Positions 9,101-17,774 of a stretch of DNA of 39,364 bases are shown here, one piece after another. The notes beneath the pieces are model-generated. The model was not told where the DNA came from and searched no databases. It saw nothing but the letters and a program-made list of their open reading frames with translations. The position numbers and the translations under genes were made by a program. The stretch is from an uncultured Bacteroidales bacterium (GTDB lineage: Bacteria > Bacteroidota > Bacteroidia > Bacteroidales > Paludibacteraceae): NCBI GenBank assembly GCA_949282265.1, contig CASDOZ010000017.1:1-39364 (forward strand), given 5' to 3'. Position 1 is the first letter of the stretch. The number at the start of each line of letters is the position of its first letter.

Positions 9101-9641
9101 ATAGGCCGGGTGGCAATTTCGCTGCCATGAGTTGCCGGTGTTCCTCCTTTTCCCCATCTATGACAAATGTGCCATCGCCGACGGCGTGGAACATCCGGTG
9201 GTCTTGCGACTGTTCATTTTTAACTACCCGTTCCACATGCAGTACGATAAATCCGTATTTTTCAATATAATCCACAACCTTACATTCCAAGCAGGCCATG
9301 CATTCGGCAATCAGAGGTGCTTGTACGTATTTGGCCGGCAGGGCTGTTAGGCCGAATGTTTTGAATTTGTCCGTGTCTGTGCCGCTGGTCATTCCTATTT
9401 TGACCGTGGTTTCTATCATGCTCGCATTCGGGATGCAGACCACGCATTCCCTGGTGCGCATGATGGTTTCAAACGAATGGTTCCACGGGCCTGTGGTGAT
9501 GACAATATGCTGGGCGAAATCGATGGCCATGGTCCATGAAATGGTCATTACGTTGTTTTTCTCGCCATCGTACGTCGTAACCAATACGACTGGCCCAGGT
9601 TCAATGAAAGTCAGGGCTTTTTCTTTTTTGATTTCTTTCAT
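9099..9641 (-). CDS. Flavin reductase-like, FMN-binding split-barrel protein
   Basis: 180 aa. The N-terminal PGPVVLVTTYDGEKNNVMTI followed by TGPWNHSFETIMRTRECVV is the flavin-binding split-barrel pattern of the flavin reductase-like family; GMTSGTDTDKFKTFGLT corresponds to the conserved loop before the second half. The family uses FMN with NAD(P)H or other partners; no substrate can be read from the sequence. The gene follows the LysR gene by 11 bases on the same strand, so regulator and enzyme are probably co-transcribed. Confidence 0.85.
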   Translation of the reverse strand: MKEIKKEKALTFIEPGPVVLVTTYDGEKNNVMTISWTMAIDFAQHIVITTGPWNHSFETIMRTRECVVCIPNASMIETTVKIGMTSGTDTDKFKTFGLTALPAKYVQAPLIAECMACLECKVVDYIEKYGFIVLHVERVVKNEQSQDHRMFHAVGDGTFVIDGEKEEHRQLMAAKLPPGL

Positions 9642-9652
9642 GTTTATGATTG

Positions 9653-10546
9653 TTATTGGATTGTGAGCTCTGTTGTCGGTTCTACAATTTCATTGATCAG
9701 TGTCTGGCAAAGAACCTGTTTGCTTCGTTCTTTGAGCCACATGATGCAGACTGATAGTATCTCATTCTTATCTGCAATAGGAATGGCGGTGCAGTTTTCC
9801 CTGCGTCGGATGCTTAATGGCGAGAGGATGGATATCCAGTGCCCGGTTTCCACCATTTCCAGAATCAAGTTTGTGTCGTTGACTTCGACTTGTGGGACGA
9901 TGTGCATGTCATTTGCCGCAAACAGTTTTTCGATCATGTTCCTTGTATGCATCCCTTTCAGGAATGTAACGAACGGATAGCCGCAAATTTCTTTTAACGA
10001 CAGTTGCTGTCTGGTGGCCAATTCGTGGTTTTTGTGCACGATTATGTTCAACGGGGCTTCAGTCAACGGACGTATCGCTACGGTCGGGAGCAATTTCTCT
10101 GGTTTGTAGGTGATGGCGATGTCCAGCTTGTTGGACAATATGCCGTCTATAGCTTCCGCAACGGTTGTTGACATAATGATTGTCAGCCGTACATCAGGGT
10201 ATTTTTCCGTGTATTGGATAATACGGGAATTCAGGATTTCTGCAGTACTGTATGTTACGCCGATACGTAGTTTCCCTTTGAAAATGCGATTGACGGCATT
10301 TATTTCCTGTACGCCATCGTGGATATTGGTCAGGGCTGTTTGCGCGTAAGTTAAAAACAAACATCCTTCTTCGGTCAGATATACTTTTTTGCCAATGCGG
10401 TCAAAAAGTTTTGCACCTATTTCTTCTTCCAGCTGTTTTATGCTGATAGACAAGGTACTTTGGGTAATGAACAAGGCTTTTGCCGCTTCTGTGAAATTTA
10501 AGACATCGGCCAATTTGACAAAGTATCTGATGGGTGTCAGTTCCAT
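9653..10546 (-). CDS. LysR-family transcriptional regulator
   Basis: 297 aa. N-terminal winged helix-turn-helix with the family signature (FTEAAKALFITQSTLSISIK, residues about 18-37; LEEEIGAKLFDR follows), then a periplasmic-binding-protein-like effector domain from about residue 90 (GKLRIGVTYSTAEILNSRI). LysR proteins sense a small molecule and usually control a divergent gene and themselves. Here the divergent neighbour is the BASS-type transporter 97 bases away and the downstream partner is the flavin reductase, so these are the likely targets. The effector is unknown. Confidence 0.93.
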   Translation of the reverse strand: MELTPIRYFVKLADVLNFTEAAKALFITQSTLSISIKQLEEEIGAKLFDRIGKKVYLTEEGCLFLTYAQTALTNIHDGVQEINAVNRIFKGKLRIGVTYSTAEILNSRIIQYTEKYPDVRLTIIMSTTVAEAIDGILSNKLDIAITYKPEKLLPTVAIRPLTEAPLNIIVHKNHELATRQQLSLKEICGYPFVTFLKGMHTRNMIEKLFAANDMHIVPQVEVNDTNLILEMVETGHWISILSPLSIRRRENCTAIPIADKNEILSVCIMWLKERSKQVLCQTLINEIVEPTTELTIQ

Positions 10547-10585
10547 AAATTATATCAATGGTTTTTATGAAATAGTTTTATGATA

Positions 10586-10593
10586 CAAATATA
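10586..10593 (-). promoter_or_regulatory. Likely -7 box for the LysR-flavin reductase operon
   Basis: The + strand reads CAAATATA, so the minus strand reads TATATTTG, a match to TAnnTTTG, 40 bases before the LysR start. A clear -33 box is not seen. A second candidate, TAATTTTG at 10616-10623, faces the transporter gene. A LysR operator would be expected in this 97-base gap. Confidence 0.5.
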
Positions 10594-10643
10594 ATGACTT
10601 TCGGGATAAATCGGTTAATTTTGCGGCTTCAAAAAATTGGTGT

Positions 10644-11606
10644 ATGAAAATTATTAGATTTATTAAGGATTGGACGCTGATTATTTCCATTATAGTTGGG
10701 ATAGCTGGTTATTTCATTTATGTAAATATTCCTTTTTTACAGCCGACGCATGAAATGGCACGCAAGACGGTTGGGATATTGCAGCCCCTGCTTATTTTTG
10801 CCATGTTGTTTCTGACTTTCTGCAAAGTGAATCCTAAAAAATTGCGTATTTGTGGCTGGCATTGGTGGCTTTTGCTTTTTCAGGTGGGTTTGTTTATGTT
10901 TTTTGCAGTTGTGCTCATTTTGTTGCCAAAGAGCGGGATGCGGGTGGTTCTGGAAGGTGCCATCATTTGTTTTATCTGTCCGACAGCAACAGCGGGCGCA
11001 GTTATTACCAAAAAATTGGGCGGCCGTGTGACCCATATTACCACATATACGATTTTAATTAACATAGCGGCAGCTTTGTTGATTCCTGCGGTTGTGCCGC
11101 TCGTACATCCCAATCCTTCGTTGAATATATTTAATTCGGCCATGCTGATTCTCGGGAAAGTATTCCCCCTGTTGTTGCTCCCGTTGATTGCAGCCATTCT
11201 GGTCAGATATTTGTTTCCGCGTTTACATTTTGTGTTGTCCCATTACCACGATTTGTCGTTTTATCTGTGGGCGGTAGCTCTGGCCTTGGCTACGGCTGTT
11301 ACGGCACGGAGTATTGTGCACAGCGAAGTGGAACTGTCCACTGAATTATGGCTTGTGGCGGTGTCGCTGTTTTGTTGTGTGTTGCAGTTTTATGTCGGCC
11401 GCAAAATTGGTGCACGTTATCATGACACAGTGACGGCAGGGCAGTCGTTAGGGCAGAAGAATACGATTCTGGCCATTTGGTTGGGGTATACTTTCTTCAC
11501 GCCGATAACTTCTGTCGTTGGCGGATTTTACAGCATTTGGCATAATGTGATAAATTCCTGGCAGTTGTATGAGCATAAAAAGGCTGCACAATCAAAAGAT
11601 TTTTGA
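10644..11606 (+). CDS. BASS-type (bile acid:Na+ symporter-like) transporter
   Basis: 320 aa with about nine to ten hydrophobic helices, starting ..DWTLIISIIVGIAGYF. The signs of the BASS/SBF-like fold are CPTATAGAVITKKLGG in the middle and GQSLGQKNTILAIWLGYTF with SVVGGFYSIWHNVINSW near the end, resembling the crossing-helix regions of that superfamily. The fold serves Na+-coupled uptake of organic anions such as bile acids or pantoate. The substrate is not readable. It is divergent from the LysR gene, which probably regulates it. Assignment to the superfamily is reasonably firm, to any subgroup weak. Confidence 0.7.
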   Translation: MKIIRFIKDWTLIISIIVGIAGYFIYVNIPFLQPTHEMARKTVGILQPLLIFAMLFLTFCKVNPKKLRICGWHWWLLLFQVGLFMFFAVVLILLPKSGMRVVLEGAIICFICPTATAGAVITKKLGGRVTHITTYTILINIAAALLIPAVVPLVHPNPSLNIFNSAMLILGKVFPLLLLPLIAAILVRYLFPRLHFVLSHYHDLSFYLWAVALALATAVTARSIVHSEVELSTELWLVAVSLFCCVLQFYVGRKIGARYHDTVTAGQSLGQKNTILAIWLGYTFFTPITSVVGGFYSIWHNVINSWQLYEHKKAAQSKDF

Positions 11607-11674
11607 TAATATGGCCGAAAAACTTGTTATATTGGGAGTTGTTTCAGTTTTTTTTATGCCGTCGGTGATGTTAG

Positions 11675-11706
11675 CTTGCATAATCTGAAAAAATACATTA
11701 CCTTTG
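11675..11706 (+). promoter_or_regulatory. Promoter of rplU-rpmA
   Basis: CTTG (11675-11678), 20-base spacer, TACCTTTG (11699-11706). It lies about 90 bases ahead of the rplU ATG, leaving a structured leader of about 83 bases. Confidence 0.7.
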
Positions 11707-11724
11707 CACCCGCTTTTTGATTGG

Positions 11725-11764
11725 GGTAGCTAAGAAGCTCTGCCTGTTTTTCAGGTAACTCACC
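11725..11764 (+). promoter_or_regulatory. Structured rplU leader, possible L21 autoregulatory element
   Basis: The leader can form competing hairpins: GGTAG (11725-11729) with CTGCC (11740-11744, one G-U pair), AGC/GCT inside it, CCTG (11743-11746) with CAGG (11752-11755) over a T5 loop, and GGT with ACC (11754-11764). Overlapping alternatives are typical of ribosomal-protein leaders that bind their own product. The role is inference; no poly-T attenuator follows. Confidence 0.35.
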
Positions 11765-11795
11765 TCACCAATGTAATTTTAATTTCATTTTTAAT

Positions 11796-12110
11796 ATGTA
11801 CGCAGTAGTAGAAATTTTGGGACAGCAATTCAAGGCAGAAGCTGGCAAGAAATTGTTCGTTCACAGAATGGAAGAGGCCGAAAGAGGCTCGCAAGTAGAA
11901 TTTGAAAAAGTTCTGCTGCTTGATAACGAAGGTGTTATCACGGTAGGAGCACCCACCGTAGAAGGGGCGAAAATCGTATGTGAAGTGTTGTCGCACGTAC
12001 GTGGTGACAAAGTGATTGTTTTCCACAAAAAACGTCGTAAAGGTTACAAAAAACGCAACGGCCACCGTCAGAACTTCACGGAAATATTAGTAAAAGAAAT
12101 TGTAGCTTAA
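11796..12110 (+). CDS. rplU: 50S ribosomal protein L21
   Basis: 104 aa, starting [20 protein letters not shown] and containing the highly conserved [12 protein letters not shown] and [21 protein letters not shown] segment near the C-terminus, which binds 23S rRNA. Normal length for the family. First gene of the usual L21-L27 pair; rpmA starts 20 bases downstream. The promoter and a structured leader are described separately. Confidence 0.98.
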   Translation: MYAVVEILGQQFKAEAGKKLFVHRMEEAERGSQVEFEKVLLLDNEGVITVGAPTVEGAKIVCEVLSHVRGDKVIVFHKKRRKGYKKRNGHRQNFTEILVKEIVA

Positions 12111-12130
12111 CCGATTAAAAAGAAAAGAAA

Positions 12131-12397
12131 ATGGCACATAAGAAAGGTGTTGGTAGTTCCAAGAACGGTCGTGAATCGGAAAGTAAGCGACTCGGAGTGA
12201 AAATCTTTGGCGGACAGTTTGCCAAAGCCGGAAATATTATTGTACGTCAGCGCGGTACGGTACATCACGTAGGCGAAAATATCGGTATGGGCAAAGACCA
12301 TACGTTGTTTGCTTTGGTGGATGGTATCGTTGAATTTAGAAAAAGAAAAGACAACAAGTCTTTCGTTTCTATCAAACCGATAGCGGAAGCCAATTAA
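12131..12397 (+). CDS. rpmA: 50S ribosomal protein L27
   Basis: 88 aa, starting [20 protein letters not shown] and with the signature [17 protein letters not shown] and [16 protein letters not shown]27 reaches the peptidyl-transferase centre with its N-terminus. There is no N-terminal extension of the kind that Firmicutes cleave. Second gene of the rplU operon; a hairpin and a long terminator follow. Confidence 0.98.
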   Translation: MAHKKGVGSSKNGRESESKRLGVKIFGGQFAKAGNIIVRQRGTVHHVGENIGMGKDHTLFALVDGIVEFRKRKDNKSFVSIKPIAEAN

Positions 12398-12416
12398 GTT
12401 TAAGCATCCTGATATG

Positions 12417-12439
12417 CGTGGAGTAGTTTAGCTACTCGC
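12417..12439 (+). other. Hairpin downstream of rpmA
   Basis: GAGTAG (12421-12426) pairs with CTACTC (12432-12437), extended by GCG/CGC with a bulge. There is no T-run. It could be an RNA-processing or 3'-stabilising hairpin. Confidence 0.4.
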
Positions 12440-12467
12440 TTGAGAGGCTTATCTGATAAAGTTATAG

Positions 12468-12514
12468 AATCTCCTGTTGTTTTGCGGTATCGTAAAAGGC
12501 AGGAGATTTTGTTG
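12468..12514 (+). terminator. Terminator of the rplU-rpmA operon
   Basis: AATCTCCTG (12468-12476) pairs with CAGGAGATT (12500-12508), and the inner TTTTGCG/CGTAAAA pairs over a GTAT loop, giving an almost continuous hairpin of about 16 bp followed by TTGTTG. It lies 28 bases before serS, which has no clear promoter of its own; partial read-through into serS is possible. Confidence 0.7.
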
Positions 12515-12542
12515 ATTATAAACTATAGAAAAACAAAAAATT

Positions 12543-13814
12543 ATGCTGACGATTAAATACGTTACGGAACATACGGAAGAAGCCATAGCACGGCTTGCCA
12601 AGAAACATTTTGATGGGCGGGAATTGTTGGGCCGCGTGGTTGAGTTGAACAATTTGCGCAAAAGCACCCAAGTAGAACTGGATACGGCATCTGCCGAGAT
12701 GAACCGCTTGTCAAAGGAAATCGGTTTGTTGTTTAAGGAAGGCAAGAAAGCCGAAGCTGATGCTGCCAAAGCAAAAACCGGCGAACTGAAAGACAAAATC
12801 AAGGTTTTGAATGACCAGATGACTTCCGCCGAACAACAGATAACGGAAATCCTGTTGCAGGTACCCAATGTGCCTTGCGATGCCGTTCCTGAGGGCGCGG
12901 GGGCACAAGACAACGTGGTGGAAAAGATGGGTGGCTCAATGACTGACCTGCCCGAGAATCCGCTACCGCACTGGGAACTGGCTAAAAAATACGATTTGAT
13001 TGATTTTGACCTGGGTGTGAAAATCACGGGAGCGGGTTTCCCCGTGTATAAAGGCAAGGGGGCGCAGTTGCAGCGTGCGTTGATTAATTTCTTCCTTGAT
13101 GAGGCGCGTGCCGCAGGTTATCTGGAAGTTATGCCGCCTACGGTCGTGAATGCGGCTTCCGGCTACGGGACAGGACAGTTGCCCGACAAGGAAGGACAGA
13201 TGTATCATTGCGAAGTGGATGACTTGTATCTGATTCCGACAGCCGAGGTCCCGGTTACGAATATTTATCGCGATGTGATTCTGGAGGAAAAATCGCTGCC
13301 AATCAAGAATTGCGCCTATACGCAATGCTTCCGTCGCGAAGCCGGTTCATACGGCAAGGATGTGCGCGGCCTGAACCGACTGCATGAGTTTTCAAAAGTG
13401 GAGATTGTGCGTATCGATACGCCGGAACATTCGTATGAATCATTGAAAGAAATGTTGGCGCATGTGGAAAGTCTGGTGCAGAAACTGGAGCTTCCGTATC
13501 GGATATTGCGCCTTTGTGGCGGTGATATGAGTTTCACATCGGCCATCTGTTTCGATTTTGAGGTATATTCCGAAGCCCAGAAACGTTGGTTGGAAGTCAG
13601 CTCGGTTTCCAATTTTGAGAGCTATCAGGCCAATCGGCTGAAATGTCGTTACCGGAACGCGGACAAAAAGATACAACTTTGCCACACCTTGAACGGAAGT
13701 GCTTTGGCGTTGCCGCGCATTGTGGCAGCTTTGCTCGAAAATAACCAGACCGATAAAGGTATCCGGATTCCGGCAGCGTTGGTTCCTTATACCAAATTTG
13801 AATGGATTGACTAA
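12543..13814 (+). CDS. serS: Seryl-tRNA synthetase
   Basis: 423 aa, normal length. Charges tRNA-Ser (and tRNA-Sec) in the cytosol. The N-terminal long coiled-coil arm that grips the tRNA extra arm spans about residues 30-105 (STQVELDTASAEMNRLSKEI). Class II motif 2 is FRREAGSYGKDVRGLNRLHE from residue 263; motif 3 is HTLNGSALALPRIVAALLE from residue 381. The C-terminus IRIPAALVPYTKF is typical. It ends 2 bases from the convergent UbiA gene, so no terminator fits between them. Confidence 0.98.
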   Translation: MLTIKYVTEHTEEAIARLAKKHFDGRELLGRVVELNNLRKSTQVELDTASAEMNRLSKEIGLLFKEGKKAEADAAKAKTGELKDKIKVLNDQMTSAEQQITEILLQVPNVPCDAVPEGAGAQDNVVEKMGGSMTDLPENPLPHWELAKKYDLIDFDLGVKITGAGFPVYKGKGAQLQRALINFFLDEARAAGYLEVMPPTVVNAASGYGTGQLPDKEGQMYHCEVDDLYLIPTAEVPVTNIYRDVILEEKSLPIKNCAYTQCFRREAGSYGKDVRGLNRLHEFSKVEIVRIDTPEHSYESLKEMLAHVESLVQKLELPYRILRLCGGDMSFTSAICFDFEVYSEAQKRWLEVSSVSNFESYQANRLKCRYRNADKKIQLCHTLNGSALALPRIVAALLENNQTDKGIRIPAALVPYTKFEWID

Positions 13815-13816
13815 AA

Positions 13817-14815
13817 TCAGTGCGGCGACACGAGGAACAGGCCGAATAGGCTGATTCCGAATGTCTTTGCTTGCATGTAATAGAAAATAAGGCTATAAAA
13901 TACGCCTATCAGCATAATGAATTTGCAAAGTGTTGAGGCGTTTTTATAGTCTTTTTTATTTTTTGCCGTGGCAATGAAATAAATTAGAATGGCAAGCGGA
14001 AGCAACAGCCCGAAAATCAGATAACGTGTGGAAATGCCCTTTTCGACAAATGGAAGCAGGACAAAGTTGGCATAGCATAAAAGTCCGGCTGTCAGTGCAA
14101 TAAGTCCGTAAAGGATGATTTTTGTTTTCTGGATTCCCAATTTGATAGGCAGGGTGTGGCATTCCAGTTCGCGGTCGCCTTGCTCGTCTTCCATGTCTTT
14201 GATGATTTCGCGGATTAATGTGGTCAGGAATGCGAACAGTGCGAAGCCGCCAATCCATGCGTATATTTGTTTGACAAGCGGGAACGGTGTTTGGTATAGG
14301 AGTGTGCCGTATTGGTGCGTCAGTATGCTGATGTTGGCAATGGCAACGGCCAATATGGAAAGTGCGGCGTTGAATGCCACAATGATGTTGCCGATAAAAA
14401 ATTGGCGTTTGTAACTTGCTGAATAAAACCACAGCAGCCCGGGTACGAACAACGCGAAAATGCTTATGGTAACGCTTTGTACCGATATGGCCAGGACAAT
14501 GCCGCATATTGCGCCGATGGCGGTGAACACCTGATGGTATATCATGGCCATTTTCCGATCCATGCTGCGCCCTACAATGCGGCTTTCGGGCTTGTTGATT
14601 TCATCTATTTTGACATCGAAATAATCGTTGATAGCATAGCCTCCGGCTGTTATCAGCATGGTTGCGGCTATCAGGAGTGCCAATTGCATGGTGTCTAACC
14701 CTTGGGCAAAGCCGCAGGTGATCAGAATCGGGTCAACGATGGAACGCTGCATCAAGTAGAGCATGACAGCGATGAACAGCAGGTTTTTCCAGCGGATGAG
14801 TCGTAAAACGTCCAT
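13817..14815 (-). CDS. UbiA-family membrane prenyltransferase
   Basis: 332 aa from ATG 14815, 2 bases after the amylase stop; an upstream in-frame ATG at 14866 would overlap the amylase by 49 bases and adds a polar stretch, so I prefer 14815. About nine membrane helices. The two Asp-rich motifs that bind Mg-prenyl diphosphate are visible: NDYFDVKIDEINKPES and REIIKDMEDEQGD. Bacteroidota homologues are often labelled geranylgeranylglycerol-phosphate geranylgeranyltransferase-like, but menaquinone-type roles are also possible; the acceptor cannot be told. Co-transcribed with the amylase on the minus strand, probably only by position. Confidence 0.88.
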   Translation of the reverse strand: MDVLRLIRWKNLLFIAVMLYLMQRSIVDPILITCGFAQGLDTMQLALLIAATMLITAGGYAINDYFDVKIDEINKPESRIVGRSMDRKMAMIYHQVFTAIGAICGIVLAISVQSVTISIFALFVPGLLWFYSASYKRQFFIGNIIVAFNAALSILAVAIANISILTHQYGTLLYQTPFPLVKQIYAWIGGFALFAFLTTLIREIIKDMEDEQGDRELECHTLPIKLGIQKTKIILYGLIALTAGLLCYANFVLLPFVEKGISTRYLIFGLLLPLAILIYFIATAKNKKDYKNASTLCKFIMLIGVFYSLIFYYMQAKTFGISLFGLFLVSPH

Positions 14816-14817
14816 TT

Positions 14818-16512
14818 CTATTTCTTGCGCGGTTGTTTTTTTATCTTGATTATTTTGCCTTTCCATGCAGGCATTGAAACGGCAAACGGTTTGTCGGATG
14901 CCAGTGTTTGCGCCTCGATGGTTTCTGCCGGTTCAAGCAGGTTTTCAAAAATATAAGTCTGGTTCTCTTTCAGGCCGACATATTCGAATGCTTCTTTTGG
15001 TATGTTGACTTGCAAATCTACTTTTTTGTCATCAAAATTCAGCACGATTAACAATATGTCGTTTCCCTGGTTGCGGAAATAAGCGAATTGCTCATGCGGA
15101 TTGTAGTGCGGATTCTGGAAATTGGCATATTCCAGGTCGTACATGCTGCCTTCGCGGATGGCTTTTTCCGACATGCACAAGGTCAACAGTTTTTTGTAGA
15201 ATTGTTGCAGGTCCAGTTGGTCTTCTGTGAGTTGTGCGCCATCAAATTTGCCTTGGTTGGCCCAAGCCCTGATGGTCTTGACCGACCAGTAATCATAAAT
15301 GGTGGTCCGTCCATCCATGCCGCTGAATCCTTCTATGTCCATACCCAGTTCGCCCAGTTCCTGCCCTGCATACACCATTACAGGCCCTTTGGTCAAGGTG
15401 GCGGCCACAATCATGGCAGGTTGGGCATACATGCCGTTTCCAGAGAAAAATCCGGATGCTATGCGTTGCTCATCGTGGTTTTCAAGGAATTGCAGCATGT
15501 TGTCTTCAATGCCCCTTATGGCTTGCCAGCAAGATGTGATGTCATAGACTGGCGTGTTCTTGCTTGTCGCGCTGCGGAGCGTGTCATACATGCCGACTTT
15601 GTCGTACAGGTAATCAAATTTGCCGTTGAAAATATAATTGCGGTATTCGCATGGGTTATATACTTCGGCAATGAATATGATGTCCGGATATTGCTCTTTA
15701 ATTGTTGGAATTACCCAGCCCCAGAACTCCACAGGCACCATTTCCGCCATGTCGCAGCGGAAACCGTCAATGCCTTTGCCTGCCCAGAAAAGCAGGATAT
15801 CCCGCATTTTCAACCAAGTGTCGGGAATCGGGTCGAATTGTTTCTGTTTGTCGCCTTGGTAAAATACGCCATAATTCAATTTTACGGTTTCGTACCAGTC
15901 ATTTGCGGTCGGATGTGCCGTGAATTGGTCGTTTCCAGTCGCCTTGGCCGGGAATTCATGGTAATCTTGTATGTCGAAATCGGGAGCAAATGGTTCGTCT
16001 GGAATGTAATAGAAGTTGTTGAGCGGTGAAAAGGCCCATTGCGTATTGTCCGTTTCCCCGAAATCCTTGACTTGTGCCGGTTTGGCATCCGAATGGTATT
16101 CGCGGGCGACATGGTTGGGGACAAAATCAATGATTACTTTCAGTTTTGCCTTGTGGGTGCGTGTAACCAAGGCTTCAAATTCCGCCATACGGTTCGGGAC
16201 ATCTTCTGCCAAGTCAGGATCGACATCGTAGTAATCCTTGATGGCGTATGGCGAGCCGGCTTTTCCTTTTACAATGGCAGGATGATCCCGTTTGATGCCA
16301 TATTCGGAGTAATCGGTTTGTGTGGCATGTTCAATAACGCCGGTGTACCATATATGTGTCGCGCCTAATTCCCGAATGGCTTTCAGTGCCGTCGGCGTGA
16401 AACTGTTGAATTTTCCACAGCCGTTTTGTTCAATGCTACCGTTTGGGACAAGCGATTGGTTGTAATTCCCGAATAGTCGTGGAAGTACTTGATATATAAC
16501 GAATTTTGCCAT
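14818..16512 (-). CDS. GH13 alpha-amylase family glycoside hydrolase
   Basis: 564 aa, no signal peptide (begins MAKFVIYQVLPRLFG), so it should be cytosolic and act on internal or imported alpha-glucans. TIM-barrel motifs are in order: VIIDFVPNHVA (region I), GFRCDMAEM with the nucleophile D254 (region II), FIAEVYNP with the acid/base E283 (region III) and FLENHDEQR with D347 (region IV). The C-terminal beta-sandwich contains FAYFRNQGNDILLIVLNFDD. All three catalytic acids are present. Exact specificity (amylase, glucosidase or glucan transferase) is not readable. It begins opposite ftsY across a 174-base promoter gap; TATATTTG (16576-16569, minus) is the likely -7 box. Confidence 0.92.
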   Translation of the reverse strand: MAKFVIYQVLPRLFGNYNQSLVPNGSIEQNGCGKFNSFTPTALKAIRELGATHIWYTGVIEHATQTDYSEYGIKRDHPAIVKGKAGSPYAIKDYYDVDPDLAEDVPNRMAEFEALVTRTHKAKLKVIIDFVPNHVAREYHSDAKPAQVKDFGETDNTQWAFSPLNNFYYIPDEPFAPDFDIQDYHEFPAKATGNDQFTAHPTANDWYETVKLNYGVFYQGDKQKQFDPIPDTWLKMRDILLFWAGKGIDGFRCDMAEMVPVEFWGWVIPTIKEQYPDIIFIAEVYNPCEYRNYIFNGKFDYLYDKVGMYDTLRSATSKNTPVYDITSCWQAIRGIEDNMLQFLENHDEQRIASGFFSGNGMYAQPAMIVAATLTKGPVMVYAGQELGELGMDIEGFSGMDGRTTIYDYWSVKTIRAWANQGKFDGAQLTEDQLDLQQFYKKLLTLCMSEKAIREGSMYDLEYANFQNPHYNPHEQFAYFRNQGNDILLIVLNFDDKKVDLQVNIPKEAFEYVGLKENQTYIFENLLEPAETIEAQTLASDKPFAVSMPAWKGKIIKIKKQPRKK

Positions 16513-16568
16513 AATCTTATGAAACAGCCAAATGCTGTAATTGTGGTTTGTAAGTTGAATTTCTTCTG

Positions 16569-16576
16569 CAAATATA
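16569..16576 (-). promoter_or_regulatory. Likely -7 box of the amylase-UbiA operon
   Basis: The + strand reads CAAATATA, so the minus strand reads TATATTTG, 57 bases before the amylase ATG. The -33 box is weak. Confidence 0.5.
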
Positions 16577-16640
16577 GTTTTTTTGTTTAAAACGGCAGGT
16601 TGCTTTTTACCGTTATAGCCGGCTATTTAGAATAAATTTG

Positions 16641-16648
16641 TACCTTTG
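16641..16648 (+). promoter_or_regulatory. Likely -7 box of ftsY
   Basis: TACCTTTG matches TAnnTTTG and lies 38 bases before the ftsY start. No clear TTTG is seen at -33. Confidence 0.55.
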
Positions 16649-16671
16649 CAGCAATTTTTAGGATAAACAAG

Positions 16672-16679
16672 AAAGGAGG
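16672..16679 (+). promoter_or_regulatory. Strong Shine-Dalgarno of ftsY
   Basis: AAAGGAGG, 7 bases before ATG 16687. Strong SD sites are uncommon in Bacteroidota, where most genes use A-rich leaders, so this and the infC site stand out in the window. Confidence 0.75.
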
Positions 16680-16686
16680 CAAATAT

Positions 16687-17646
16687 ATGGGATTTTTTAA
16701 TAAGCTCTTTTCCAAAGAGAAAAAAGAAACCCTTGACCAGGGATTGGAAAAAACCAAGCAAAGCGTATTCGACAAAATATCGCGTGCCATTGCCGGCAAA
16801 TCCAAGGTGGACGATGAAGTGCTTGACAATTTGGAAGAAGCGCTGATTTCGTCCGATGTGGGCGTGGAAACTACTTTACGGATAATAGAACGTATCGAGG
16901 CGCGTGTCGCACGTGATAAATACATGGGTACGGCCGAGTTGAATACGATTCTGAAAGAAGAAACTGCGGCTTTGCTGGCAGAAAACAATGCGCAGAATGT
17001 CACGGATTTTGACGAAGAGTTGCCCGCAAAACCGTATGTCATTATGGTGGTCGGTGTCAATGGGGTAGGTAAAACGACGACAATCGGTAAACTGGCATAT
17101 CTATATACACAAGCGGGCAAAAAAGTATATTTGGGCGCAGCCGACACATTCCGTGCTGCCGCTATCGACCAGTTGGCCGTATGGGGCGAACGGACTGGCG
17201 TGCCCGTCGTCAAGCAGCAGATGGGCGCAGATCCGGCTTCCGTTGCTTATGACACGTTGGCATCGGCCAAGGCCAACAATGCTGATGTGGTGATTATCGA
17301 TACGGCCGGGCGGTTGCACAACAAGGTGAATTTAATGAACGAGCTGACCAAAATCAAGAATGTCATGCGCAAGATTGTGCCGGATGCTCCGCATGATGTC
17401 ATGCTCGTGCTGGATGGTTCTACTGGACAAAATGCTTATGAGCAGGCGAAACAGTTTACGAAAGCGACTCAAGTAACTTCGTTGGCCATCACGAAATTGG
17501 ATGGAACGGCCAAAGGCGGTGTTGTCATAGGCATTTCCGACCAGTTCAAAATTCCTGTGAAATACATTGGCTTGGGCGAAAAAATCGACCAGTTGCAAGT
17601 GTTTGACAAGGAGGCATTTGTGGAGTCATTATTGGGGATTGAATAA
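16687..17646 (+). CDS. ftsY: Signal recognition particle receptor FtsY
   Basis: 319 aa. SRP-type GTPase that docks ribosome-SRP complexes at the membrane for co-translational insertion. The helical N domain covers about residues 20-100 ([22 protein letters not shown]). G-domain motifs: GVNGVGKTT (123-131), [16 protein letters not shown] (205-209), [10 protein letters not shown] (about 269) and the C-terminal [13 protein letters not shown]. It has only a very short A domain ([15 protein letters not shown]), as is common in this phylum. The start is fixed by a strong SD. infC follows after 128 bases with its own promoter. Confidence 0.97.
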   Translation: MGFFNKLFSKEKKETLDQGLEKTKQSVFDKISRAIAGKSKVDDEVLDNLEEALISSDVGVETTLRIIERIEARVARDKYMGTAELNTILKEETAALLAENNAQNVTDFDEELPAKPYVIMVVGVNGVGKTTTIGKLAYLYTQAGKKVYLGAADTFRAAAIDQLAVWGERTGVPVVKQQMGADPASVAYDTLASAKANNADVVIIDTAGRLHNKVNLMNELTKIKNVMRKIVPDAPHDVMLVLDGSTGQNAYEQAKQFTKATQVTSLAITKLDGTAKGGVVIGISDQFKIPVKYIGLGEKIDQLQVFDKEAFVESLLGIE

Positions 17647-17694
17647 TTTGTGCAGGAAAGCAATTGGCAACACATGTTTTTTACGGTTAATATT

Positions 17695-17723
17695 TTTGTT
17701 TTCAAAAAAATGTTGTATATTTG
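17695..17723 (+). promoter_or_regulatory. Promoter of infC-rpmI-rplT
   Basis: TTTG (17695-17698), 17-base spacer, TATATTTG (17716-17723). The spacer is a little short of the usual 19-20. The leader to the ATA start is about 45 bases. Confidence 0.6.
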
Positions 17724-17759
17724 CCGGCCGAAAAAATAAACTGAATACATAACTTTTTT

Positions 17760-17765
17760 AGGAGG
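17760..17765 (+). promoter_or_regulatory. Shine-Dalgarno that fixes the ATA start of infC
   Basis: AGGAGG, then 9 bases, then ATA at 17775-17777, in frame with infC. The first ATG of the frame, at 17829, is preceded only by ACAAAGGAA and would discard the preceding 18 codons. Confidence 0.7.
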
Positions 17766-17774
17766 ACCCAAGTA

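Noticed and set aside
14816-14866. Upstream ATG for the UbiA gene
   Set aside because: It overlaps the amylase end by 49 bases and adds only a polar tail; ATG 14815 sits neatly after the amylase stop.
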